From JBBRMY01 sp038230595 (GTDB lineage Bacteria; Bacteroidota; Ignavibacteria; Tepidaquicellales; Tepidaquicellaceae): a DNA stretch of 15,408 nucleotides. Made by a program: the position numbers and the translations under genes. The DNA lies in contig JBBRMY010000048.1 in NCBI GenBank assembly GCA_038230595.1, positions 1-15,408 on the forward strand, in the 5' to 3' direction. The notes below the pieces were generated by a model. It made no database searches. It was not told the origin of the DNA and was given only the letters and a program-made list of their open reading frames with translations. Of this stretch, positions 5,589 through 13,081 are shown in pieces; the stretch's first letter is position 1, and each line of letters begins with the position of its first letter.

Positions 5589-7247
5589 ATGCCTGATTTA
5601 GAATTATACATACTCATACCGATAATTGTCGGTATCTGCCTGATAAATTTCTTTATTGGATGGTACTTACACAATAAGGTTACAAATGCGAAGATCCAGG
5701 GTGCTGAATCTGCTGCGCAGAAAATAACCAATGATGCTGAAAAGAAAGCAAAAGAATCTATTGAAGATGCTGAAAAGCGGGTTAAAAACCTTTTATTAGA
5801 TGCTGATAAATCTGCTCAGAACTTAAAGAAGGAAAAGCTTCTTGAAGTTAAAGATGAATTCCTGCGAAAGAAGCAGAAGTTTGATGAGGACACAAGAGAC
5901 AGGGAAAAAGAAGTTCAGATGCAGGAAAAGAGAGTTAAGATCGAAAGCGATAAGCTTGAGATACTGAAATCGGATATTTCTCAAAAAGATAAGAAGATCA
6001 CTCAGATCGAAAATGAATATAATAAAAAGCTTGAACTGGTTTCGAAAAATGAGCAGGCAGTATTAAAGAAAAGTGAAGAGATAAATTCATTAGTTGAAGA
6101 CCAAAGATCAAAGCTACATCATATATCAGGATTAACTGAAGACGAAGCAAAAAATATATTATTCGAAAGTCTTATTACAAAAGTTAAGATTGATTCCGCA
6201 CTAAAGATACAGGCTGTAAGGGATGAAACCAAGCAAGAGTGCAATAGAATATCCAAGAATATTATAATTCAATGTATTCAGAGAACAGCTTCTGATCACT
6301 CTGTTGAAACAACTGTAAGTGTACTTCAGATAAATTCTGATGAGCTTAAAGGACGGATCATTGGTAAAGAAGGAAGAAACATCCGTGCGTTTGAAGCAGC
6401 AACAGGAGTTGATATTATTGTAGATGATACACCTGAAGCAATTATTATTTCAGGCTTTGATCCTTTCAGAAGAGAAATAGCAAGAGTTTCGATGGAAAGG
6501 CTTATCGCTGACGGAAGAATTCACCCGGCAAGAATTGAAGAGATAGTTGGTAAAGTTGAAAAAGAACTAAATGAAGAAATTATAAGAATTGGTGAAAACA
6601 CTCTGGTTGAAATGGGAATTCAGGGAATGCACAGAGACCTTATTACTCTTCTCGGAAGAATGAAATACCGTTCAAGCTATGGTCAGAATGTTTTAAATCA
6701 CTCTATAGAAGTCGCTCATCTTGCAGGAATTATGGCAGCTGAACTTGGCTTGGATGCACATATGGCAAAACGCGCAGGATTGCTTCATGACGTTGGTAAA
6801 ACAATTGACAGAAGCATTGAAGGACCGCATGCTATTCTTGGCTATGAAGTCGCAAAGCGTTGCAAGGAACATCCATTGATCTGCAATGCTATCGGAGCTC
6901 ACCATGATGAAATGCCGATGGAATCACCAATATCAGTAATAGTTCAGGCAGCGGATTCAATAAGCGGAGCAAGACCGGGAGCGAGAAGAGAATCTGTTGA
7001 AGCATATTCAAAGAGACTCGAAACTCTTGAGAATATAGCAAAGTCATTTGAAGGAGTAGCAAAAACTTATGCAATACAAGCCGGCAGGGAAGTGAGAGTT
7101 ATAGTTGAACAAGATAAGATCAGTGATATTCTTCAGGATCAGCTTGCAGATGATATTGCAACTAAAATTCAGTCAGAAATGGAATATCCGGGACAAATAA
7201 AAGTTAATGTAATAAGAGAAAGAAGATCGATCGCATACGCGAAGTAG
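5589..7247 (+). CDS. rny: Ribonuclease Y
   Basis: Membrane-anchored endoribonuclease that starts mRNA decay. Residues about 5-27 form one membrane helix (YILIPIIVGICLINFFIGWY). Residues about 30-185 are a long charged coiled coil used for dimerisation. A KH RNA-binding domain follows with GRIIGKEGRNIRAFE near residue 255. The HD phosphohydrolase domain has the metal pair in GLLHDVGK (H400, D401) and a further AIGAHHDE motif near 434-441. The C-terminal region ends in VNVIRERRSIAYAK, as is usual. At 552 aa it is slightly longer than the common 510-520, the difference being in the coiled coil. All catalytic motifs are present. It is followed by a clear terminator, so it appears to be a single-gene unit downstream of the 6S RNA. 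Confidence 0.97.
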   Translation: MPDLELYILIPIIVGICLINFFIGWYLHNKVTNAKIQGAESAAQKITNDAEKKAKESIEDAEKRVKNLLLDADKSAQNLKKEKLLEVKDEFLRKKQKFDEDTRDREKEVQMQEKRVKIESDKLEILKSDISQKDKKITQIENEYNKKLELVSKNEQAVLKKSEEINSLVEDQRSKLHHISGLTEDEAKNILFESLITKVKIDSALKIQAVRDETKQECNRISKNIIIQCIQRTASDHSVETTVSVLQINSDELKGRIIGKEGRNIRAFEAATGVDIIVDDTPEAIIISGFDPFRREIARVSMERLIADGRIHPARIEEIVGKVEKELNEEIIRIGENTLVEMGIQGMHRDLITLLGRMKYRSSYGQNVLNHSIEVAHLAGIMAAELGLDAHMAKRAGLLHDVGKTIDRSIEGPHAILGYEVAKRCKEHPLICNAIGAHHDEMPMESPISVIVQAADSISGARPGARRESVEAYSKRLETLENIAKSFEGVAKTYAIQAGREVRVIVEQDKISDILQDQLADDIATKIQSEMEYPGQIKVNVIRERRSIAYAK

Positions 7248-7274
7248 TAAATAGTATTATTTTTGTATTTCAAT

Positions 7275-7304
7275 AAGGGCAGCCCTGGTGGTTGCCCTTT
7301 TTTT
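7275..7304 (+). terminator. Intrinsic terminator of rny
   Basis: The stem AAGGGCA (7275-7281) pairs with TGCCCTT (7293-7299) around an 11-nt loop and runs into seven T residues (7298-7304). It begins 27 bp after the rny stop. Confidence 0.85.
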
Positions 7305-7330
7305 GTTAGGAAAATGCTGATTGTGAGGAA

Positions 7331-7342
7331 AGGTCGCGACCT
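7331..7342. repeat. 12-bp GC-rich palindrome before coaE
   Basis: AGGTCGCGACCT is a perfect palindrome in otherwise AT-rich intergenic DNA. A looser inverted repeat, GTTGTTG / CAACAAC, follows at 7360-7380. The roughly 200-bp gap between rny and coaE holds only these and the hairpin at 7400-7429. Confidence 0.4.
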
Positions 7343-7399
7343 GTCTTCACTATATGGTTGTTGTTGAAAACACCAACAACGGCAAATTATTATGGCACC

Positions 7400-7429
7400 G
7401 GATCCCCGATAAAAGTATTCGGGGAAAAT
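7400..7429 (+). repeat. Diverged relative of the 30-nt palindromic element, copy D
   Basis: The stem TCCCCGA (7403-7409) pairs with TCGGGGA (7419-7425) around a 9-nt loop, preceded by GGA and followed by AAA. Stem length, loop length and the outer bases match the copies near pheT, but inner pairs differ as matched changes on both arms. That is what one expects of a family kept for its fold. Confidence 0.5.
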
Positions 7430-7508
7430 ATATCAAGATTAAAATGCTTTTGCATTCGGTTGCAAATACAAAATAGTTTATATATCTTATTTCTAATTAA
7501 TCCAGTTA

Positions 7509-8159
7509 ATGAAAGTAAAAAAAGGAAGCCGGGACAAAGTAATAGTAGGAATAACCGGAGGAATAGGAGCAGGGAAGACTTACGTTTGCAGAATGCTTAC
7601 ACGAAAAGGCTTTAAAATATTTTATGCCGATATAATTGCAAAGAAGATGTATGGTACAAATAAGATTCTTCTTAACTCATTAGTAAAAGAATTCGGTAAA
7701 GGTATCCTGAATTATCAGGGTAAGATAAACCTTGCAAAATTTCGAGAAGTACTTTTCAAGAGCAAGAAAAATTATGAAAAAGTTAACAAGATTGTTCATC
7801 CTATAGTTATAAATTATATTAACACTCAGGCAAAGAAAAGCATTTATGATGTTGTACTTATAGAATCTGCTATACTTTTTGAATCAGGCTTTGATAAGGA
7901 TATGGATTATGTGATCATGCTTTATGCAGATAAAAAAACCAGGGTCCAGAGAATAATGCAAAGGGATGGCGCAACAAAAACTGAAGTTGAGAATATAATG
8001 AAATATCAGATCGATGAAAAAAAGAAAATTGAAATGTCGGATTTTGTTTTGGTAAATAATAAAAGTGAAGAAGAACTTACAGAGCAGGTTGATTTTCTTG
8101 CACGCCTTTTAAAATCACTTACAAAAAGAAAAGAATTACTTCCGGTGAGCGAAATTTAA
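7509..8159 (+). CDS. coaE: Dephospho-CoA kinase
   Basis: Last step of coenzyme A synthesis: phosphorylates the 3'-hydroxyl of dephospho-CoA with ATP. The Walker A loop GGIGAGKT is at residues 17-24 after the VIVGIT strand. The substrate region includes FKIFYADIIAKKMY (about 35-48, with the family's D), VNKIVHPIVI (the conserved HP) and the VVLIESAILFESGFD stretch corresponding to the usual D-P-LLFE segment. The lid region has RVQRIMQRDGATKTE. The length of 216 aa is normal. The first five residues or so are a basic extension; the ATG at 7509 is the only plausible start, with no strong Shine-Dalgarno. Its stop overlaps the stop of the convergent aminotransferase gene by 4 bp, with no terminator between them. 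Confidence 0.93.
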   Translation: MKVKKGSRDKVIVGITGGIGAGKTYVCRMLTRKGFKIFYADIIAKKMYGTNKILLNSLVKEFGKGILNYQGKINLAKFREVLFKSKKNYEKVNKIVHPIVINYINTQAKKSIYDVVLIESAILFESGFDKDMDYVIMLYADKKTRVQRIMQRDGATKTEVENIMKYQIDEKKKIEMSDFVLVNNKSEEELTEQVDFLARLLKSLTKRKELLPVSEI

Positions 8160-9361
8160 CTTAAAGAATTCTTCAGCTCAGAAATAAATAAATCTATATC
8201 TTCATTTTCAATTATCAATGGAGGAAGAAGACGGATAACATTATCTCCAGTAACATTTACAAGAATATTTTTTTCCAAAAGTGCATCAGCAGTTTTCTGA
8301 GCATCGCAATCTATTAATTGTATCCCAAGCATTAACCCAATTCCTCTTATTTCCTTAATTTTACCGGTAACCAGCTTTATTTTTTCCAGTTCAGATTTTA
8401 GATAATTTCCGGTCTCGGTAACTTTGTTCATTAAGCCGTTTTTCAGCTCATTCATCACAACAATTCCGGCTGCGCATGCTACTGCATTTCCTCCGAAAGT
8501 CGTTCCATGTTCACCTTTGTGAAGTTTTTCTGAAATTCTTTCCTTCATTAATATAGCACCTAATGGAAGCCCGGCACCAATGCCTTTAGCACACACGCAT
8601 ATATCAGCAATATCTTTATTTGAATAATGCTGAAGCGAAATAAATTTTCCGGTTCTTCCTGCTCCGCATTGAATACAGTCTGCAACAATTAAAAAACCAA
8701 ATTTATTTTTCAACTCTTCAAGCTTATCAACAAACTCTTTTGATGCAGTATTAACTCCACCTTCACCTTGAATAAATTCAAGAAAAACTGCAGCAGTATT
8801 CTTATCAATGTTTTGTTCAAGCTGATCAGCATTGTTGTATTCAAGATGCTTTACATCGGGAAGGAATGGTTCAAAGCCATTTCTGTATTTATCTTTAGTT
8901 GTAAGGGAAAGACTGCCGTATGTTCTTCCGTGAAATGCTCCTTTGAAAGAGATCAGTCCGGTTTTTTGAATATTCTGACTGCTGAAATACTTTCTTACAA
9001 ACTTTATTGACCCTTCAATACCTTCAGTTCCGCTTGAGCATAAAAATATTTTATCAAATCCTGATAGCTCAAGAATTAATTTAGCAAATTGTATCTGTGT
9101 TTCCTGATAATAGTTATTCGACAGATGAATATATTTTTTACACTGCTCTGCTATTGCACCATTTACTTTTTTGTTATCATAACCCATTACATTCACAGCA
9201 AGACCTCCGAACATATCTAAAAGCTTTCTGCCGTCTTTAGTAAAAAGGTAGACACCCTCCCCATGTGAAATTTCCAGCGGGAGCCGGTTGTAGACCGGCA
9301 TAAAACATTTTTCTTCTTCTGTTTTTTCTTTTATTTCTGATTCTGTTTTTTCTTTTATCAT
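8156..9361 (-). CDS. argD: Class III aminotransferase, probably acetylornithine aminotransferase
   Basis: PLP enzyme of 401 aa, fold type I, probably making N-acetylornithine from N-acetylglutamate semialdehyde in arginine synthesis. Motifs seen: CSSGTEG (108-114, phosphate cup), FHGRTYGSLS (143-152), LEFIQGEGG (194-202), AGRTGK (234-239), the PLP lysine in CAKG (K259) and GTTFGGN (286-292). Two positions are unusual: the family's D-E-x-Q reads D-C-I-Q (D228 kept, E to C), and S-G-T-E-A-N-E reads SGTEGIE. The substrate could thus be another omega-amino acid such as ornithine or 4-aminobutyrate. The first 20 residues are a duplicated IKEKTE-type repeat with no equivalent in the family; the enzyme proper starts near M21. 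The ATG at 9361 overlaps the end of pyrB as ATGA, which favours that start and translational coupling. Confidence 0.8.
   Translation of the reverse strand: MIKEKTESEIKEKTEEEKCFMPVYNRLPLEISHGEGVYLFTKDGRKLLDMFGGLAVNVMGYDNKKVNGAIAEQCKKYIHLSNNYYQETQIQFAKLILELSGFDKIFLCSSGTEGIEGSIKFVRKYFSSQNIQKTGLISFKGAFHGRTYGSLSLTTKDKYRNGFEPFLPDVKHLEYNNADQLEQNIDKNTAAVFLEFIQGEGGVNTASKEFVDKLEELKNKFGFLIVADCIQCGAGRTGKFISLQHYSNKDIADICVCAKGIGAGLPLGAILMKERISEKLHKGEHGTTFGGNAVACAAGIVVMNELKNGLMNKVTETGNYLKSELEKIKLVTGKIKEIRGIGLMLGIQLIDCDAQKTADALLEKNILVNVTGDNVIRLLPPLIIENEDIDLFISELKNSLS
9311..9358 (-). repeat. 24-nt tandem duplication at the 5' end of the aminotransferase gene
   Basis: Two adjacent 24-nt units (9335-9358 and 9311-9334) match at 22 of 24 positions and encode IKEKTESE and IKEKTEEE right after the start Met. 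They are purine-rich on the coding strand. They look like a recent in-frame duplication adding a charged, disordered leader. Confidence 0.6.
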
Positions 9362-10377
9362 AATAGTTCTAATTCTTTATTTAGTCCGAACATATAAGCG
9401 ATCAGAGCTGCTCTTACCCAGAGTCCATTTTTTTCCTGTTGCCAGTAAACTGCTCTTTTATCTGAGTCGATCGTTATTTCTATCTCGTCTCTTCTTGGAA
9501 GCGGATGCATAATGATAGCATCTTTTTTTATATTTTTAAGATGCGAATATTTCAGTTTAAACGGTTCATAGTTGATAGCGGAGGATTCATTTTTGCTGTC
9601 ATACTCGTCCTGAATTCTTGTCATATAAATAATGTCAGCATCATTAAAATTCGATCCGATCTCATTTACATGAATAGCAGTTAGTTCTTTATTTTTTTTA
9701 ATAACTTCATTTATATCGGAATCAGCTTTTAATTCATCGGGGGAAGCTAAAATGAGAGAAACTTTAAATTTGCTTAGTAAATTTATCAGCGATCTTGCAG
9801 CCCGTCCTCTCTTAATATCACCGGCTATGAGGATCGTTTTCCCATCAATAAGTTCATGAACCTCACGAACTTTATCAGTTTTAACTTTGTTTTTAAAATG
9901 ATCGTAAATTGTATATATATCAAGTAAAGCCTGAGTAGGATGCTGATCTTTTCCTGAGCCTGCATTTATAAGCTTAACTCCGTTTTCTGATAAAAAAGAC
10001 GCGGCTTCATTTGCCGCATTATCGTCTTTATGACGCATAATTATCAGATCAGTATATTGACTTAAAGTATGAATTGTGTCATGGACTGATTCTCCCTTTT
10101 GCTCAGAAGAATTTCCTGAGTCCCTGATATCGGAAATTTTAATTCCAAGTATATGGCATGCATTTGTAAATGAAATATAAGTTCTTGTTGAAGGCTGATT
10201 GAAGTATAAGGCAGCACGTATATGCGGCAATAATAACTGAAGCTTTTTTCTTCCGTCAATTGAAGCATCTAAGGTCTTTATTTTATCAGCCGATCTAAAC
10301 AGCACTGATAAAAGATCTTTATCAAATTGAAGGGGATGGATGCAGGAATTTTTCAGATCAATATCAGTAGGACTCAT
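9358..10377 (-). CDS. pyrB: Aspartate carbamoyltransferase catalytic chain
   Basis: Joins carbamoyl phosphate and aspartate, the committed step of pyrimidine synthesis. The carbamoyl-phosphate loop is QPSTRTYISF (61-70). The KGE of the mobile loop is at 94-96, MRH at 114-116, HPTQALLD at 146-153, the GDIKRGRAARS segment at 186-196, YMTRIQ (the aspartate-binding Arg) at 251-256, and HPLPRRDEI at 291-299. HPTQ and HPLPR mark it as aspartate, not ornithine, carbamoyltransferase. At 339 aa it is about 30 longer than the E. coli chain, with inserts near 160-180 and 257-270. The usual STRTR is STRTY here. No pyrI regulatory chain gene is adjacent. It overlaps the aminotransferase by 4 bp in an operon that joins pyrimidine and arginine supply, both users of carbamoyl phosphate. 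Confidence 0.9.
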   Translation of the reverse strand: MSPTDIDLKNSCIHPLQFDKDLLSVLFRSADKIKTLDASIDGRKKLQLLLPHIRAALYFNQPSTRTYISFTNACHILGIKISDIRDSGNSSEQKGESVHDTIHTLSQYTDLIIMRHKDDNAANEAASFLSENGVKLINAGSGKDQHPTQALLDIYTIYDHFKNKVKTDKVREVHELIDGKTILIAGDIKRGRAARSLINLLSKFKVSLILASPDELKADSDINEVIKKNKELTAIHVNEIGSNFNDADIIYMTRIQDEYDSKNESSAINYEPFKLKYSHLKNIKKDAIIMHPLPRRDEIEITIDSDKRAVYWQQEKNGLWVRAALIAYMFGLNKELELL

Positions 10378-10394
10378 TTCTTTAATGAATTATC

Positions 10395-10425
10395 CAAATA
10401 TATTGAATTAGAGAGCAGTATTAAA
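10395..10425 (-). promoter_or_regulatory. Candidate Bacteroidota-type promoter of pyrB-argD
   Basis: On the minus strand, TATATTTG (10402-10395) matches the Bacteroidota -7 consensus TAnnTTTG exactly. Nineteen bases upstream is TTTA (10425-10422) at the place of the -33 TTTG. It ends 17 bp before the pyrB ATG. The rest of the 175-bp divergent gap is AT-rich, with nothing else I can name. Confidence 0.45.
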
Positions 10426-10552
10426 GTTAATATTGCTATGAATTAAGGCTAATCCCAATAGAATAGCAATTGAATTTAAATGCTAAATTGAATATTATTT
10501 ATGATATACTTCCCTATAGAAATTAATTAAAATAACAAATAAACCATAGCAA

Positions 10553-12775
10553 ATGAAAAAATTAACACTCATTGTTTTCACGTTACTGTTGTTACCTTTG
10601 GCAACGTTTTCGCAAAGTCTGGATATATTCCATACTATAGACAGGACTAAAAGTGCTGCACTTCAGAATAAATTTAAAAAGGAAGTATCATCACCTGAAT
10701 TCTTTAGTATAAATAAATCTACTGTTCAGTCAATTGTAAGTTCCGATCTGAAATCTATCCAGGTTTCAATTCCTGTTTCAGGAATAAATGTTGACCTTAA
10801 TCTGGAAAGATATGATGTGCTTACTGACAATGCTGTGATCACAAAAATGACCGCTTCAGGTCAGACTTCTGAAAAAGCAAATGTTCCTTTCAGATGTTAT
10901 AAAGGTATTTATAATAATGATGTTAATTCTATGGTAATACTTTGCTTCAGTGATAATTTTGTAAAAGGTTTATTGCTGACTTCAAATGCAAGCTATACTC
11001 TTGCAACTATGGAAGGCAATACAATGTCTGATGAATGCATACTTTATCAGAATGATAAGATTTTAATTAAAAATAATTTTAAGTGCGATACTGATGAGCT
11101 TCCAGTTAGTGAAGAATCGAAAATAGCTATGAGAGAATTTAATCCAAATAAGCTTGTAACTCCTACATTTCTGCAAGCTAATATTGCTATAGATGTGGAT
11201 TTCGCCACTTATAATCTTTATGCCGGTAATGTAGCAAACATTAATTCTTATGTGCTTTCAATATTAAGCTCAGCTTCTGCTTTGTATAACAGAGATGTAA
11301 ACGTAAAACTGAAAGTTCCTTCGATAAATATCTGGACAGTTGCAGATCCTTATGTCGGAGCAACTTCAAATCCGGTTCTTACAAATTTCAAAGCATATTG
11401 GAATGCAAATTTTCAGGCGGTGCCGAGAACTGTTGCCCATTTGATAAGCAGAAGATCTCCGGGAGATCAGGGTGGAATTGCATTTGTAAATGTACTATGC
11501 AATAGTGTCTCAGGAGGTTCCGGTTATGGCTACAGTAATACAATAGGGTCGATAAATAATCTTCCGATATATTCATGGGATATAATGGTTGTATCACATG
11601 AACTTGGACATAACTTTGGTTCGAGTCATACACATAGTTGTTCATGGCCCGGCGGACCGATAGATAGCTGTTATGCTACTGAAGGTGGTTGCTATACTGG
11701 TCCTGTAATCGCAAGACCGGGAACGATCATGAGTTATTGCCATTTAACAGCAGCAGGAATTGACCTGAGATTAGGGTTTGGTCCGCTTCCGAAAGCTTTA
11801 ATAAGACAAGACAGCGAAAACGCATCATGTATTACACCTGCTGCCGAGCAGTTAATTTTATCATTTCCAAAAGGCGGAGAAACATTTAATACTAATACTC
11901 AGCAATATATTTACTGGGGAACATCATCAGTTGCAAATTTCAATATAGATATCTCCTCTAATAATGGAAGCACATGGAGCCAACTTACAACCGGCGTTCC
12001 GGCTCAGAATCATTATTATGTATGGACAGTACCAACTGTTCCGACTTCATCAGGATTTAAGTTAAGAGTTTATGATCCTGCAAATCCAACGACAATGTCA
12101 GATACTATGCATACAGCATTTTCTATACATTTTCAATTGACTCCGATGACACTTATTGCTCCTGTCACAAATACAACAGTTCTGACATCACAAAATGATA
12201 CTTCACATGTAAATTTTACCTGGACATCTGCAGGTTCACTGCCGGGTATAAATTATAAATTAAAGCTTAAAAAGTTCGCAGGTCTTTTATTTGTACTGAC
12301 ATCAGATAATAATGGTGCTTCAAATAGTCTGTCGATCAGAAAAAGCAAACTGGATTCAATGGCTATAGCAATGGGACTGGTTGGTGATTCTGTAAATTGT
12401 ACATGGAGCGTATCAGGTTACAGCAGCCCTGATTCTACAGGAACTGTAAATAATATTATTACTCTTAAATCATCAACAGTTGGTATCAGTAATTTATCAA
12501 CTTTAGTTCCTACGGAAACTAAATTATTCAGTAACTTTCCAAATCCATTCAATCCTGCTACAAAGATCAAATTTGATCTTGCAAAAACCGGATTAGTGAA
12601 AATAATAGTATATGATATGACAGGCAGACAAATTACCAGTCTTGTAAATACAAACCTCAACGCAGGCTCGTATGTAGTTGATTTTGACGGCTCACTATCG
12701 GGAAGCGGAACTTACTTCTATAGAATAGAAGCGGGTAACTATATAGAAACAAAGAAAATGATACTGCTGAAATAG
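10553..12775 (+). CDS. Secreted zinc metalloprotease with T9SS sorting domain
   Basis: Predicted extracellular reprolysin-like (M12B-type) metallopeptidase of 740 aa. A Sec signal peptide covers residues 1-20 (MKKLTLIVFTLLLLPLATFS). A propeptide-like region (about 21-195) precedes the catalytic domain. The zinc site HELGHNFGSSH is at 349-359 and the Met-turn is in the segment around IMSYC (M393). Paired cysteines between them (HSCSWPGGPIDSCYATEGGC) suit a secreted enzyme. Two beta-sandwich-like regions follow (about 430-525 and 530-640). The C-terminus (about 655-740) is a T9SS sorting domain: NFPNPFNPATKI (661-672), YDMTGR, GTYFYRIEAG and final KKMILLK. T9SS cargo is exported across the outer membrane and attached or released. 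It stands alone, divergent from pyrB, and ends at a strong hairpin terminator. The substrate is unknown. Confidence 0.92.
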   Translation: MKKLTLIVFTLLLLPLATFSQSLDIFHTIDRTKSAALQNKFKKEVSSPEFFSINKSTVQSIVSSDLKSIQVSIPVSGINVDLNLERYDVLTDNAVITKMTASGQTSEKANVPFRCYKGIYNNDVNSMVILCFSDNFVKGLLLTSNASYTLATMEGNTMSDECILYQNDKILIKNNFKCDTDELPVSEESKIAMREFNPNKLVTPTFLQANIAIDVDFATYNLYAGNVANINSYVLSILSSASALYNRDVNVKLKVPSINIWTVADPYVGATSNPVLTNFKAYWNANFQAVPRTVAHLISRRSPGDQGGIAFVNVLCNSVSGGSGYGYSNTIGSINNLPIYSWDIMVVSHELGHNFGSSHTHSCSWPGGPIDSCYATEGGCYTGPVIARPGTIMSYCHLTAAGIDLRLGFGPLPKALIRQDSENASCITPAAEQLILSFPKGGETFNTNTQQYIYWGTSSVANFNIDISSNNGSTWSQLTTGVPAQNHYYVWTVPTVPTSSGFKLRVYDPANPTTMSDTMHTAFSIHFQLTPMTLIAPVTNTTVLTSQNDTSHVNFTWTSAGSLPGINYKLKLKKFAGLLFVLTSDNNGASNSLSIRKSKLDSMAIAMGLVGDSVNCTWSVSGYSSPDSTGTVNNIITLKSSTVGISNLSTLVPTETKLFSNFPNPFNPATKIKFDLAKTGLVKIIVYDMTGRQITSLVNTNLNAGSYVVDFDGSLSGSGTYFYRIEAGNYIETKKMILLK

Positions 12776-12792
12776 TCAGATTGATATTAACA

Positions 12793-12829
12793 GACCTGAC
12801 AGGTTGTTTTCCCTGTCAGGTCGCTTTTT
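12793..12829 (+). terminator. Terminator of the protease gene, repeat copy 1
   Basis: GACCTGACAGG (12793-12803) pairs over 11 bp with CCTGTCAGGTC (12812-12822) and is followed by GC and five T residues (12825-12829). It starts 17 bp after the protease stop. The same hairpin occurs inverted at 13022-13058. Confidence 0.85.
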
Positions 12830-12860
12830 GCAAAGCTGAAACCCTGTCCGGTTTTCTGTC

Positions 12861-12880
12861 ATTCCTGCGAAAGCAGGAAT
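12861..12880. repeat. ATTCCTGC-GAAA-GCAGGAAT hairpin
   Basis: A perfect 8-bp stem with a GAAA tetraloop, in the context CATTCCTGCGAAAGCAGGAATCC. This form is familiar as a dispersed intergenic repeat in unrelated bacteria. No T-run follows. Confidence 0.6.
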
Positions 12881-12908
12881 CCCATAGATCAATGTTATAT
12901 CTTTAAAC

Positions 12909-12942
12909 AAAAAAAGGAGATACGAAAGTATCTCCTTTTTTT
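12909..12942. terminator. Bidirectional terminator with 15-bp stem
   Basis: Seven A residues plus GGAGATAC (12909-12923), a GAAA loop, then GTATCTCC plus seven T residues (12928-12942). The stem is perfect, and each strand ends in a T-run, so it can stop transcription from both sides as a backup for the two converging genes. Confidence 0.7.
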
Positions 12943-13021
12943 GTTATGAAAAATTGTTGCTCAGGATAAGTATAAAGTGGAGATGCGATTTTTGCTTTTC
13001 ATAAAATGAGATAGCATATAT

Positions 13022-13058
13022 AAAAAGCGACCTGACAGGGAAAAGAACCTGTCAGGTC
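13022..13058 (-). terminator. Terminator of pstS, inverted repeat copy 2
   Basis: GACCTGACAGG (13029-13039) with CCTGTCAGGTC (13048-13058). Read on the minus strand, the stem is followed by GC and five T residues (13026-13022), 24 bp after the pstS stop. Over about 38 bases it is almost the exact reverse complement of the hairpin at 12793-12829, differing inside the loop by one base. Confidence 0.85.
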
Positions 13059-13081
13059 ATTTTTTAAGTCTTAAAGTTTTT

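Larger units (their letters stand above)
12776..13081. other. Gene-free gap of hairpins between convergent genes
   Basis: No ORF of note lies in these 306 bp. They hold four stem-loops, listed separately: two near-identical terminator copies in opposite orientation at the ends, and two GAAA-tetraloop hairpins between them. Confidence 0.7.

Noticed and set aside
7354..7476. 40-codon plus-strand ORF (MVVVENTNNGK start) and an overlapping 85-aa ORF before coaE
   Set aside because: Both run through the hairpin element at 7400-7429 and other inverted repeats, with no ribosome site and no recognisable protein.
8150..8165. Terminator between convergent coaE and the aminotransferase gene
   Set aside because: The stop codons overlap and no stem-loop with a T-run is visible nearby.
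9358..10377. Ornithine or acetylornithine carbamoyltransferase
   Set aside because: The motifs are HPTQ and HPLPR, those of aspartate carbamoyltransferase; the ornithine enzymes have HPxQ with HCLP.
12791..13060. Insertion sequence bounded by the inverted hairpin copies
   Set aside because: The 190 bp between them encodes no transposase, each copy acts as terminator of its adjoining gene, and no target duplication is evident. A MITE-like origin is left open in the findings.
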